64,000 nucleotides of DNA from Rosistilla ulvae. Its GTDB lineage: Bacteria; Planctomycetota; Planctomycetia; Pirellulales; Pirellulaceae. The notes under the pieces were generated by a model, which had not been told where the DNA came from, ran no database searches, and saw only the letters and a program-made list of their open reading frames with translations. Made by a program: the position numbers and the translations under genes. The number at the start of each line of letters is the position of its first letter. Within the stretch, counting starts at the first letter, position 1. The stretch is taken from NCBI RefSeq assembly GCF_007741475.1, contig NZ_CP036261.1, forward strand, positions 930,001 to 994,000, given 5' to 3'. Positions 9,084-18,277 of the stretch are shown here, one piece after another.

Positions 9084-9249
9084 GGCTCGTCATTGCTCCT
9101 GCGTGAGCCTGTAAAACAAGACCCGGCGTTTCGGGTCTCGGAAACATCGATATATTGTAGCGATTGAGAAGTCGCCCAACACCATAATTTCGCCATCGTG
9201 TCGCTTTCGCCGCACGCTCGGCGAGCGCACAAAACGGACAGCCCCTGCA

Positions 9250-10620
9250 ATGGCTAAAGACCTAGACACTATTTTGCACTCTCGCGAAGCCGATTTTCAA
9301 TCCGATTTGATCGATTGGTTGAAAATTCCCAGTATCAGCTCCGATTCGCGGCATACCCAAGATGTCCACGCCGCAGCCGACTGGGTTGTCGAGAAGTTCC
9401 GCTCGCTGGATCTCGAGGTCGAGTTGATCCCGACCCAGGGGCATCCGTTGGTCTACGCCCAGACGCCGCCGGTGCCGGGCGCTCCCGTCGTCCTGGTCTA
9501 CGGACATTATGATGTTCAGCCGGTGGAGCCGCTGGACAAGTGGGTGACCGGCCCGTTTGAACCCGATGTTCGCGACGGCAACATCTACGCTCGGGGGGCT
9601 ACCGATGACAAGGGGCAGGTGCTGACGCATATTCAAAGCCTGGCCGCCTGGCGTGAAACCGGCCAGCCGCTGCCGCTGCAGATCAAATATCTGATCGAAG
9701 GCGAAGAGGAAGTTGGCAGCGAGAACCTGCAACAATTCCTCAAGACTGAATCGGAACGTTTGGCTTGCGACGTCGTTGTGATCAGCGATAACAGCCAGCT
9801 CGGCGACGGCAAGCCTGCGATCACCTACGGCCTTCGCGGGATCATCGCTTTCGAATTGCACGTCGATGGTCCTGCCAGAGACCTGCATTCGGGATCCTTC
9901 GGCGGCGCGTTAGCCAACCCGGCCAATGTTCTGTGCCGGATGATGTCCGAATTGATCGATGCCGAAGGAAAGATTCAGATCCCCGGCTTTTACGATGACG
10001 TCCGCGAACTGTCCGATGCTGAGCGAGCCCAATTGGCGAAGCTGCCGTTTGACGAGACCCGGTTTGCCAAACAAGTCGGCGTCGACGCCCTGGTGGGCGA
10101 GCCCGGCTTCACGACGAACGAGCGGCGTTGGGCTCGGCCGACTCTCGACATCAACGGTTTGACCTCCGGGCATCAAGGCGAAGGTGGCAAGACGATCGTC
10201 CCTTCGACAGCGTCGGTCAAATTCACCTGCCGCTTGGTCCCCGACCAAAACCCCGACAAGATCGCAGAGGTCGTCAAAGAACGGATCGCCGCGATCTGTC
10301 CTTCCGGCGTGCGGCACCGCTTGGAAATCGGACACGGTGGCGGCGGCATGCTGGCCAGCATCGACAGTCCTTATATGGCGGCAGCTCAACAGGCGATCGA
10401 ACGATCCTTTGGCGTGACGCCGTTTTTGATTCGCGAAGGGGGTTCGATTCCGATCGTCGCCGAATTCCAAGAGCAGTTGGGGGCTGAATGCCTATTGTTG
10501 GGCTGGGGATTGGACGATGACAACGCACATAGCCCGAACGAAAAGTTTTGTTTAGCCGATTTTCATCGCGGTATCCGCGCCAGTGCGTACCTCTGGGAAG
10601 AACTGGCTGCGAAGTCGTAA
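9250..10620 (+). CDS. M20 family metallopeptidase (dipeptidase)
   Basis: The 456-residue protein is a cytosolic M20/M28-type zinc peptidase of the CNDP-like dipeptidase group. Metal and catalytic residues are easy to see: His86 and Asp88 in YGHYDVQP, bridging Asp119 in GATDDKGQ, the catalytic Glu pair in EGEEEVGSEN (152-153), Asp180 in ISDNSQLGDG and a late His in DNAHSPNEKF. A dimerisation insert separates the two halves of the catalytic domain. No signal peptide is present. Expected activity is hydrolysis of di- or short peptides, or of N-acyl amino acids. It is followed by serS after 126 bases on the same strand. Confidence 0.9.
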   Translation: MAKDLDTILHSREADFQSDLIDWLKIPSISSDSRHTQDVHAAADWVVEKFRSLDLEVELIPTQGHPLVYAQTPPVPGAPVVLVYGHYDVQPVEPLDKWVTGPFEPDVRDGNIYARGATDDKGQVLTHIQSLAAWRETGQPLPLQIKYLIEGEEEVGSENLQQFLKTESERLACDVVVISDNSQLGDGKPAITYGLRGIIAFELHVDGPARDLHSGSFGGALANPANVLCRMMSELIDAEGKIQIPGFYDDVRELSDAERAQLAKLPFDETRFAKQVGVDALVGEPGFTTNERRWARPTLDINGLTSGHQGEGGKTIVPSTASVKFTCRLVPDQNPDKIAEVVKERIAAICPSGVRHRLEIGHGGGGMLASIDSPYMAAAQQAIERSFGVTPFLIREGGSIPIVAEFQEQLGAECLLLGWGLDDDNAHSPNEKFCLADFHRGIRASAYLWEELAAKS

Positions 10621-10746
10621 CCCAATAAATTCCCGGCCGATAGCCGCGGATTTGCCGCCGCCAGCAGGCTTCAATTGAGAGCGGCCGCGATGCCGCGGCC
10701 CCCTCTTCCACGATCACACTTCATTCCATCTACCCGAATACGACAG

Positions 10747-12021
10747 ATGCTAGACCGCAAATTTATTGTCGAACACGCCGATCAGGTTCAAGCCAATTGC
10801 GAGCGCCGCGGCGTCAGTTGCGAGGTTCAGCGGATCGTATCGCTGGAAGCTCAACGCAAGACGTTGCTGACCGATTCGCAAGAGTTCAATCGCTTGGCGA
10901 ATGAAGTGAGCAAGAAGATCAAATCGGCGAAGGACAACGACGAGCGTCAGCAGTTCATCGCCGAGGGGCGTGACTTGCGTCAGAAGAAGGACGCGGCGCA
11001 GAAGCAGCACGACGAGATCGATGCCGAAGTCCTCGCGCTGATCTCGGCGATTCCGAACATGACTCACCCCGATGTTCCCAGCGGTGGCGAAGAGGATGCG
11101 AAGGAAGTCGGCTTTGGCAAGACGGCGGTCCGCACGTTCGACTTTGCCGTCAAGGATCACCTGGAACTCGCCCAACCGCTGGACCTTGTCGATTTCGAAG
11201 CGGGCGCACGCGTGACCGGTTCGGGATTCTACTTCCTCAAAAACGATGCGGTCCTGTTGGATCTGGCGTTGCAGCAATTTGCCATTCGCCATCTGATGGC
11301 CAAGGGCTTCATCCCGGTCACCACCCCCGACCTTGCGACCACCTCGGTTCTGCAGGGAATCGGCTTCACGCCGCGTGGTCCCGAGACGCAGATCTACAGC
11401 ATCGAAAATTCGGATCTGCACCTGGTTGGCACCGCCGAGATCACGCTGGGCGGGATGTACGCCGACCAGACGGTCGATCTCGAAGAATTGCCGATCAAGC
11501 TGTGTGGGCTGAGTCACTGTTTCCGCACCGAAGCGGGAGCCGCGGGGCGTGCGTCGCGAGGGCTGTATCGCGTCCATCAGTTCACCAAAGTCGAGATGTT
11601 TGCGTTCACCAGCCCCGAGCAGAGCGATGCGATGCACGAGGAACTGCGTCAGACCGAATGTGAGCTCTTCGACGCGTTGGAGGTTCCCTACCGCATTGTC
11701 GACACCGCCAGTGGCGATCTCGGTGGACCGGCTTACCGCAAATACGATCTCGAAGCCTGGATGCCCGGTCGCGGCGAAGCGGGTGAATGGGGCGAAGTCA
11801 CAAGCACAAGTAACTGTACCGACTATCAAGCCCGCCGCTTGAACGTGCGTTACAAAACCAAAGGCGAAAAGGGAACGAACTTCGTTCACACGCTCAACGG
11901 GACAGCGTTTGCAACGGGCCGGGCGATGATTGCGATCATCGAAAACAACCAACAGGCCGACGGATCGATCGCGGTTCCCAAAGCCCTGCAGCCTTGGGTC
12001 GGCAAAGAAAAGATCGGCTAG
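10747..12021 (+). CDS. serS: Seryl-tRNA synthetase
   Basis: The 424-residue product is a class II aminoacyl-tRNA synthetase charging tRNA-Ser. I start it at the ATG at 10747 (MLDRKFIVEHADQVQ), which matches the usual family N-terminus; the longer frame from a TTG adds 24 unlikely residues. The N-terminal long coiled-coil arm covers about residues 25-105 (ends with HDEIDAEVLALISAIPNM). The core has motif 2 (FRTEAGAAGRASRGLYRVHQF) and motif 3 (NGTAFATGRAMIAIIENNQQ). The serine-binding TxE loop is GTAEITLGGMY. Length and order are normal. Confidence 0.95.
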   Translation: MLDRKFIVEHADQVQANCERRGVSCEVQRIVSLEAQRKTLLTDSQEFNRLANEVSKKIKSAKDNDERQQFIAEGRDLRQKKDAAQKQHDEIDAEVLALISAIPNMTHPDVPSGGEEDAKEVGFGKTAVRTFDFAVKDHLELAQPLDLVDFEAGARVTGSGFYFLKNDAVLLDLALQQFAIRHLMAKGFIPVTTPDLATTSVLQGIGFTPRGPETQIYSIENSDLHLVGTAEITLGGMYADQTVDLEELPIKLCGLSHCFRTEAGAAGRASRGLYRVHQFTKVEMFAFTSPEQSDAMHEELRQTECELFDALEVPYRIVDTASGDLGGPAYRKYDLEAWMPGRGEAGEWGEVTSTSNCTDYQARRLNVRYKTKGEKGTNFVHTLNGTAFATGRAMIAIIENNQQADGSIAVPKALQPWVGKEKIG

Positions 12022-12062
12022 CCGATCGATCGCCCCACGCATGAAAGAGATCGCTTAACGGC

Positions 12063-12201
12063 AATGCCGTTCAACGAAGGAGCCTCGGACCGTCGAAAGA
12101 ATTGGCGGCGGGATGTAGTGGACGAGGTTACGAGTCCCAGCGATTTGGCCTGATGCAAAAGGACTCGTAACCTCGTCCACTACGCTTCATTGAACGGTAT
12201 T
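12063..12201. repeat. Nested inverted repeat downstream of serS
   Basis: A perfect 23-base inverted repeat has arms at 12115-12137 and 12161-12183 (arm begins GTAGTGGACGAGG) with a 23-base centre. It is enclosed by a second, imperfect pair of arms at about 12063-12079 and 12185-12201 (15 of 17 positions match). No open frame is inside. The nested palindromic layout resembles a small non-autonomous mobile element or a REP/BIME-type repeat. It could also act as a terminator for serS, though no T-run follows. Confidence 0.7.
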
Positions 12202-12203
12202 GC

Positions 12204-12325
12204 GTTTAACCACGTGGGCATCGTTTTTCTCGTCGCCCTCGATTTCGTTTAACCGCGTGGGCGTCGTCTCGCTCGCCGCCCTCGATATCGTTTAACCGCG
12301 TGGGCAACGCCCCGCGCGCGGCCCG
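12204..12325 (+). repeat. 43-base tandem repeat, nearly three copies
   Basis: Units start at 12204, 12247 and 12290, exactly 43 bases apart, each beginning GTTTAACC[A/G]CGTGGGC and carrying a CG-rich second half (CTCG.CGCCCTCGAT). The third copy decays after about 20 bases. The array lies directly after the inverted repeat and before recQ. No coding frame runs through it, and 43 is not a multiple of three. Confidence 0.75.
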
Positions 12326-12430
12326 TTGGGCACACGGTTGAACCACTGCCTGTGCCGGTGGATTGGTGCATGCATAACAACTGGAAGCACCCGCTACATT
12401 CTCCTTCCTCTTTTTTCTCTGCTGACGCTC

Positions 12431-13882
12431 TTGAATACTCCAGTTTCCGTTCTGAAGAAGTTTTTTGGTTATTCGGAGTTTCGCGCCAAGCAGGCTCAGA
12501 TTGTCGACCACGTGCTGTCCGGTCAGCATGCGTTGGTGATCATGCCGACCGGCATGGGCAAATCGCTCTGCTTCCAGATCCCGGCGCTCATGCTGGCCGC
12601 CGAATCAAGGGATGCAAAGTCCAAGCGGCGGCCGCTGACACTGGTGATGTCCCCCTTGATCGCGCTGATGAAAGATCAAGTCGACACGTTGGTTCGACGG
12701 GATATCTCGGCGACGTTTGTCAATTCGTCGTTGGATCGCAAGGAGCGGAACAAGCGTTACAAGGAGATCGGCGAGGGGAAATACGATCTTCTGTACGTGA
12801 CGCCCGAGCGATTTCGTAAAGCCGATTTTCTAGAGCAGTTGTCGCGTCGAGAGATCCCGTTGCTGGCCGTCGACGAAGCGCATTGCATCAGCCAGTGGGG
12901 ACACGACTTCCGGCCCGACTACACGCGGTTGGAAGAGATCCGCCAGACGCTCGGTAATCCCACAACGATCGCTTTGACCGCCACGGCGACTCCGCAAGTG
13001 CAGGCTGATATCGTTGCCCAGCTTGGGTTGCAACCGCACGAATCGCGGACGTTCCACGAGGGAATCGATCGCCCCAACCTTTCGTTGAAGGTGCTCGATG
13101 TCTGGGGCGAAGACGAGAAGCTGCAACAGATGCTGCGGATCCGCAAGGAAGCCGAGGGCAGCGGGATCGTCTACTTCACGTTGATCAAGACGCTGGAACA
13201 GTTCAGCGACCGCCTGTTGTCGCGCGGCGTTCCGCATCTTGTCTATCACGGTGATCTTCCGCGTCACGAGCGTCGCCGCGTGCAAGACGAATTCATGTTG
13301 CAGCCCGATTGGATGGTCTTGGCGACCAATGCGTTTGGGATGGGCATCGACAAAGAGGACATTCGGTATGTGGTCCACGCCGATGTGCCTGGATCGATGG
13401 AGTCGTATTACCAAGAGATCGGACGGGCAGGTCGTGATGGTCTTCCGTCGCAGTGTACGCTCCTGTACGAGGAAGCGGATCTGGCAACGCAGATGGAATT
13501 CATCGGCTGGAGCAATCCGTCGGCGGAGTACTACCGCCGCGTTTACGATTTCCTGAAGCACGACGCCGAGCAGATCCAGGCTTACGGCATCGAATGGCTC
13601 CGCGATCAACTGACGCGGAAAGACAAGCACGACCATCGGCTCGATACCGCGCTGTCGATGTTGCACCGGTGGGGAGCGATCGAGGGATCGCTGCGGCCGC
13701 TAAAAGCCCGCGTGACCGGACCGATGCCGCCGCAATTGTCCGACCAGGATCAACTGGACGAAAAATTGCGTCGCGACCAGCAAAAACTGTACGCGTTGGT
13801 CCAATACGTGAAGCACGAAGGGGACCGCAAAGATTTCTTGAACGAGTACTTTGGCGTCGCGGAATCCCAAACGGGTGCCTGA
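12431..13882 (+). CDS. recQ: RecQ-family DNA helicase, short form without zinc cysteines
   Basis: The product is a superfamily 2 DNA helicase with all RecQ motor motifs: a RecQ-type N-terminus (VLKKFFGYSEFRAKQ), Walker A (MPTGMGKSLCF), DEAH box with the aromatic-rich loop (VDEAHCISQWGHDFRPDY), LTATATPQVQ, and motifs V/VI (NAFGMGIDKEDIRYVVH, YYQEIGRAGRDG). I place the start at the TTG at 12431, because the motor domain begins about five codons later; the frame is open back to 12326 but that part runs over the repeat region. From the TTG it is about 483 residues. The region aligning with the RecQ zinc-binding domain reads DRKDFLNEYFGVAESQTGA and stops there. The usual CRR..L and CG.CD.C cysteines are missing, as are winged-helix and HRDC domains. 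Confidence 0.85.
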   Translation: MNTPVSVLKKFFGYSEFRAKQAQIVDHVLSGQHALVIMPTGMGKSLCFQIPALMLAAESRDAKSKRRPLTLVMSPLIALMKDQVDTLVRRDISATFVNSSLDRKERNKRYKEIGEGKYDLLYVTPERFRKADFLEQLSRREIPLLAVDEAHCISQWGHDFRPDYTRLEEIRQTLGNPTTIALTATATPQVQADIVAQLGLQPHESRTFHEGIDRPNLSLKVLDVWGEDEKLQQMLRIRKEAEGSGIVYFTLIKTLEQFSDRLLSRGVPHLVYHGDLPRHERRRVQDEFMLQPDWMVLATNAFGMGIDKEDIRYVVHADVPGSMESYYQEIGRAGRDGLPSQCTLLYEEADLATQMEFIGWSNPSAEYYRRVYDFLKHDAEQIQAYGIEWLRDQLTRKDKHDHRLDTALSMLHRWGAIEGSLRPLKARVTGPMPPQLSDQDQLDEKLRRDQQKLYALVQYVKHEGDRKDFLNEYFGVAESQTGA

Positions 13883-14017
13883 ATTCGGCTACAATCGCAG
13901 GCGACAGCGCGACCTTCGCTGATTTCCGATTATCATGAAACCTCGGCAGCACGCGGCAATATCCGTTGCGCGGCTGCCGCAGATATCCTCCCGCCTCCCA
14001 TCCGACAGCTTCTTCCG

Positions 14018-17000
14018 ATGCATCATCCTTTGACCTCTAAGGCCCGTGTTTTCCTTTGCGCGATCAGCTTGTTGGTTGCTCACCCCGCGATCGCTCAAGA
14101 CGACGACCTGTTCGACGACTTCCCCAAGCCGGGACTGATCGGAACCTATCGCGATGCCGATGGGCACACCGCGGTTCGCGTCGATTCGGGCCTCACCTTC
14201 GATTGGGCCGATGCCGCTCCCGATCCGCGGATCGATGCCAACAAATTTTCAGTGGTCTGGCAGGGGCAGCTCTTGGTTCGCACCGCCGGCACCTATCGCT
14301 TCGCCTCCGATTCGATCGGCCAAGTAAAGTTCGAAGTCGACGACGAGGTGCTGTTGGACTGTCAGTCGCCGCAGCGCGATTGGATCGCCGGTGAAGCGTT
14401 CCCGTTGCGAGCCGGGATGCACGACTTGACGATCCGCTTTCAAAAAACGTCGGATGCCGCGGCGATGCGTCTGTTTTGGTCGAGCGATTCGTTTTCGTGG
14501 GAGCCGATCAATCCGGCCAACACGCTGCATGAGATCGAAGACGAACCCGAAGATGGCTTTGCTCGTGGGAACGCGTTGGCCGAAGCGTTCCGCTGCGCCG
14601 CGTGCCATGAGATCGGTGGTGCTTCACCGCCGTTGGACGCTCCGTCGCTCGATCGCTTGACCGGCAATCTGCACCCGTCGTGGGTCGTCGATCGGCTGAT
14701 GCAGTCGACCTCCGACGCCGATGCGTCGACCAAGATGCCTCACTTCGCAATGACTGAAAAGCAGAGCCAAGCGGTTGCGGCTTATCTGTTTGGATTGTCT
14801 AAGGGCCAGTCGCCGAAGAAGCTGGCAGCGGTGAAGCAGCCCAAGCCGAAGCGAGGCCAAAAGCTGAAGAAACCGGTCGAGCGTGGGCACGACCTTTTTG
14901 TCGGCATGGGCTGTCTGGCCTGCCACGAAAAGGGAGGCCTGGGGATACAGGATTTGCTGGGGGGCGGATCGCTTGAAAAGGTCTCCGAGAAGCGACCTCA
15001 AGACTACTTTGCCCGTTGGCTGCTCAACCCCGCAGCGATCAACGCTCATCATCGCATGCCGCGATTTGAGCTGTCCGCATTGGAAGCTTCGGATTTGGCG
15101 ACCTATCTGCAGCAGGACGCCGCAAAAAGCGATGACGCTGTCCAGCCGAAGTGGCTTGGCGATCCGGCGCTGATCGAAATGGGACGCCAGTTGGTTAAGC
15201 AGAATCGTTGCGCGTCGTGCCATGAGATCGAAGAATCGCTGCGTCCCGCTCCGTCATTGGCCAAGATCGCTTTGACTTCGCAAAGCGATTGGTCGCAGGC
15301 GTGCGTCGGTTCGACCGGAGCCGATCGCCCGCACTACGCCTTGGACGACGACGACCAACAGGCGATCAAAGCTGCTGTCGACGCGGTCTTGCCGGATGCG
15401 GAAGTCCATTTCAGTGGAGCCGATGTGTTGCGACGCAGCAATTGTTTGGCTTGTCATCCTCGCAACCTGGCCACAGGAAATGCGAAGCTCGCCTTTGCGA
15501 TCGCCTCTGAAAACTCGGACGCCTTCGAACATGCCGCCGTGCTGACGCCGCCGTCGCTGAACAGCATCGGCGACAAATTGAAAGACGCTTCGCTGCAGCA
15601 AGCCGTTCGCGGCGAAGCTCCCAAGCGACGCCCGTGGTTGCAGGTGCGGATGCCGAAGTTCCGGTTTAACGCGGACGAAGCCGATCGATTGGCCGATTGG
15701 TTCATCGCTCAAGACCGAATCCCTGCTCATGGCCAAGCCGAGCAACCGGCGCAGCTGAGCGAATCGGCACTGCTCGCCGTCGGGCCGCGTCTGGTTACCA
15801 GCAACGGTTTCGGATGTGTCAGTTGTCACAGTATCGGCGATGTTTCCCCGGCCAAGGCGCCTGTCAATTCGCGTGGTCCGAATCTGGCGGGGCTGGGCAA
15901 AGATGTTCGCAAGGAGTGGTTCGACCGCTGGGTTGCCGATCCGTTACGCGTGGTTCCACGCGTCGAAATGCCGGCGATCAAGGTGCCGGTCGACGGCGTG
16001 CTGCACGACAACTTGGATCAACAGATCGGTGCCGTTTGGCAGGTCTTGAATCTCGAAGGCTTTCGCCCGCCGCGTCCCGACGCGGTTCGAGTGGTCCGCC
16101 ACAGTGGAAACGATCTCAGCGACGACACCCACGTTTTGACCGACGTGTTGCGAGTCGACGAGACACAATACATCAAACCGTTTCTGATTGGGTTACCCAA
16201 TCGACACAACATCTTGTTTGACCTGGCGGAAGCTCGGCTGACCGGTTGGTGGATGGGCGATACCGCATCGCAATATACCGAAGGCAAAGCGTGGCACTGG
16301 GAAGCGGGGGGCGTGAACTTGATCGACGCTCCAACATCCGATGCCGATTTTGCTCTGGTCTCCAAGACCTCGGGCGAGGTGCTGATGCCGATTCGCGAGC
16401 GGCAATTTATCACCGAGCCCGACGTGTGGCGTCAGACCGCTGATGGATTGCAATTCGAGTACCGCTTAAAGTTTCAAGCTTCCGACGATGTCGAGATCGT
16501 GGTCCCGGTCGAAGAGTTGTATTCGGTAGTCGCTGGAGAAAACGGAGCTTCGGGCTGGAGCCGACGAGTGGTTTCCGGCGAGGTCCCCGCGGACTGGACG
16601 CTACGGTTCCGCGCCGCAGGCGACGAGTTTCAGCTCGCCGGCGATGGGAATTTGCGAGCGAAAGACAAAACCAAGCTGTACGTTGCTGCGGGGAATGAAG
16701 CGACAAAATTTGATCCGACAGGCAAGTTGTTGCTGCAGTCGAACCAGCCGGTTCAATTGAACTACCTCGCAGAACTGCCAGTCGATCGCTTGCCGAAGTT
16801 CGACGCGACGGATGACGATCTGCAATCGATCGCGCTGGATGTGGTGCCAGGATTTAAGTCGGTCCAGTTGCCGCTGTCGCACGAGATCATGCCTGTGGCG
16901 ATGGCGTGGCGCGATCCGCAAACAATGTTCATCGCCGATCTCAAGGGACGTGTCTTCCGCGGCGAGGATACCGATGGCGATCAGATCCCCGATCGCGTGA

Positions 17001-18205
17001 CGCAGTACAGCGACGAACTGGCCGCGCCGTTTGGCATTAACGCTGGCGAAGACTACGTCGATGTGATCACGAAATATGCGTTGCTGCGTCTGTTCGACGA
17101 CGGCCGCGTGGAGAATCTGGTAAGCGGATGGGGACACACCGCCGACTATCACGATTGGGCCACCGGGTTGCCTCAAGATGCCGACGGCAGTTATTACGTC
17201 GCTCTGGCATGTCAGCAGGATACGCGGACTCAGCCGGCTGCTTATCTGCGAGGGACTGTGTTGCGGTTGAATCCACGGCGGCCGAGTGCCGCCAATCCGC
17301 AGCATTTCGATATCGAAGTGCTCAGCGGCGGGCATCGCTTCCCGATCGGAATCGCCCGGAACCGTGGAGGCGATCTGTTTGTGACCGACAACCAGGGCAA
17401 CTACAACCCGTTTAATGAACTCAATCATGTAATGAAGGGGCATCGTTACGGATTCATCAACCGGCTGGAACGCAAGGACGGATTTAATCCGCCGCTGACC
17501 GCACCGGCGATCGACATCCCACATCCTTGGACTCGCAGCGTCAACGGGATCTGTTTCCTTGAGTCGCCTGAGGAGTTGGGCAGCGATGCGTTTGGGCCCT
17601 TCGAAGGGCATCTGGTTGGATGCGAATACGATACGCGGCGGCTGGTTCGCATGAGCCTTGAGAAGGTGGGCGATACGATTCAGGGAGCGGCTTATCCGTT
17701 CAGCTACGATCAACCGCCGACCGGCCCGGCGATGTTGGGTCCCATTTCCGCAGCGGTCTCGCCCGACGGAGCGTTGGTGATCGGCAATATCCGCGACAGC
17801 GGTTGGGGAGCGGGTCAGAACACGGGAAGCGTCGTGCGGATGGAGCTCGTCGAATCGGAACTGCCCGCGGGGATCCGAGAAGTGCGAGCGACACCAACAG
17901 GGTTTATCGTCGAGTTTACCGGGGAGGTCGCTGCGAATGCGGCAGCCGATTCGGACAACTACGCAGTCCAATCCTACACGCGAGAATCGACGCCCGCGTA
18001 CGGTGGCGACGACAAAAACAACCGCTCCGAAACCGTGGCCTCGGTCGTTTACGATCCGGACAAGCGAACCGCAGTCATCGAACTGGCCAATCCGCTGCGT
18101 CCCGATTACGTCTACGAATTCAATCTGAAGTCGATGGCAAAGTCAGACTCAGCGGCCTTCTTCCCCGACCGCGCGTTCTACACGCTGCGAACCGTTCCGA
18201 AATAG
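14018..18205 (+). CDS. Secreted PA14, five-haem cytochrome c and beta-propeller protein
   Basis: The 1395-residue protein carries a signal peptide (cleavage near AIAQ, residue 27). Domains in order: PA14-like carbohydrate-binding domain (about 37-170), then a series of cytochrome c modules with five CxxCH haem sites at Cys193 (CAACH), Cys299 (CLACH), Cys398 (CASCH), Cys476 (CLACH) and Cys600 (CVSCH), then a sorbosone-dehydrogenase-like beta-propeller (about 930-1290, with GHTADYHDWATGLPQDADGSYY and GHRFPIGIARNRGGDLFVTDNQGNYNPFNE), and a C-terminal Ig-like domain. Such fusions are typical of planctomycetes and Verrucomicrobia and are thought to oxidise sugars in the periplasm and pass electrons through the haems. 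The exact substrate is unknown. It appears to be monocistronic. Confidence 0.88.
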   Translation: MHHPLTSKARVFLCAISLLVAHPAIAQDDDLFDDFPKPGLIGTYRDADGHTAVRVDSGLTFDWADAAPDPRIDANKFSVVWQGQLLVRTAGTYRFASDSIGQVKFEVDDEVLLDCQSPQRDWIAGEAFPLRAGMHDLTIRFQKTSDAAAMRLFWSSDSFSWEPINPANTLHEIEDEPEDGFARGNALAEAFRCAACHEIGGASPPLDAPSLDRLTGNLHPSWVVDRLMQSTSDADASTKMPHFAMTEKQSQAVAAYLFGLSKGQSPKKLAAVKQPKPKRGQKLKKPVERGHDLFVGMGCLACHEKGGLGIQDLLGGGSLEKVSEKRPQDYFARWLLNPAAINAHHRMPRFELSALEASDLATYLQQDAAKSDDAVQPKWLGDPALIEMGRQLVKQNRCASCHEIEESLRPAPSLAKIALTSQSDWSQACVGSTGADRPHYALDDDDQQAIKAAVDAVLPDAEVHFSGADVLRRSNCLACHPRNLATGNAKLAFAIASENSDAFEHAAVLTPPSLNSIGDKLKDASLQQAVRGEAPKRRPWLQVRMPKFRFNADEADRLADWFIAQDRIPAHGQAEQPAQLSESALLAVGPRLVTSNGFGCVSCHSIGDVSPAKAPVNSRGPNLAGLGKDVRKEWFDRWVADPLRVVPRVEMPAIKVPVDGVLHDNLDQQIGAVWQVLNLEGFRPPRPDAVRVVRHSGNDLSDDTHVLTDVLRVDETQYIKPFLIGLPNRHNILFDLAEARLTGWWMGDTASQYTEGKAWHWEAGGVNLIDAPTSDADFALVSKTSGEVLMPIRERQFITEPDVWRQTADGLQFEYRLKFQASDDVEIVVPVEELYSVVAGENGASGWSRRVVSGEVPADWTLRFRAAGDEFQLAGDGNLRAKDKTKLYVAAGNEATKFDPTGKLLLQSNQPVQLNYLAELPVDRLPKFDATDDDLQSIALDVVPGFKSVQLPLSHEIMPVAMAWRDPQTMFIADLKGRVFRGEDTDGDQIPDRVTQYSDELAAPFGINAGEDYVDVITKYALLRLFDDGRVENLVSGWGHTADYHDWATGLPQDADGSYYVALACQQDTRTQPAAYLRGTVLRLNPRRPSAANPQHFDIEVLSGGHRFPIGIARNRGGDLFVTDNQGNYNPFNELNHVMKGHRYGFINRLERKDGFNPPLTAPAIDIPHPWTRSVNGICFLESPEELGSDAFGPFEGHLVGCEYDTRRLVRMSLEKVGDTIQGAAYPFSYDQPPTGPAMLGPISAAVSPDGALVIGNIRDSGWGAGQNTGSVVRMELVESELPAGIREVRATPTGFIVEFTGEVAANAAADSDNYAVQSYTRESTPAYGGDDKNNRSETVASVVYDPDKRTAVIELANPLRPDYVYEFNLKSMAKSDSAAFFPDRAFYTLRTVPK

Positions 18206-18248
18206 GATCGGTCGCATGTTTTGACTCCGGAGGAGTTCCCGTCGGTAG

Positions 18249-18268
18249 CTCGGGGCGTCAGCCCCGAG
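18249..18268. terminator. Hairpin between two convergent genes
   Basis: An 8-base perfect stem (CTCGGGGC / GCCCCGAG) with a 4-base loop lies between the stops of the multihaem gene and the alpha/beta hydrolase gene. It could end transcription from both sides, but there is no U-run, so intrinsic termination is uncertain. Confidence 0.35.
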
Positions 18269-18277
18269 ACCTTTCGA

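Noticed and set aside
12204-12325. 43-base repeats as a CRISPR array
   Set aside because: Units follow each other without distinct spacers, differ internally, and no cas genes are nearby.
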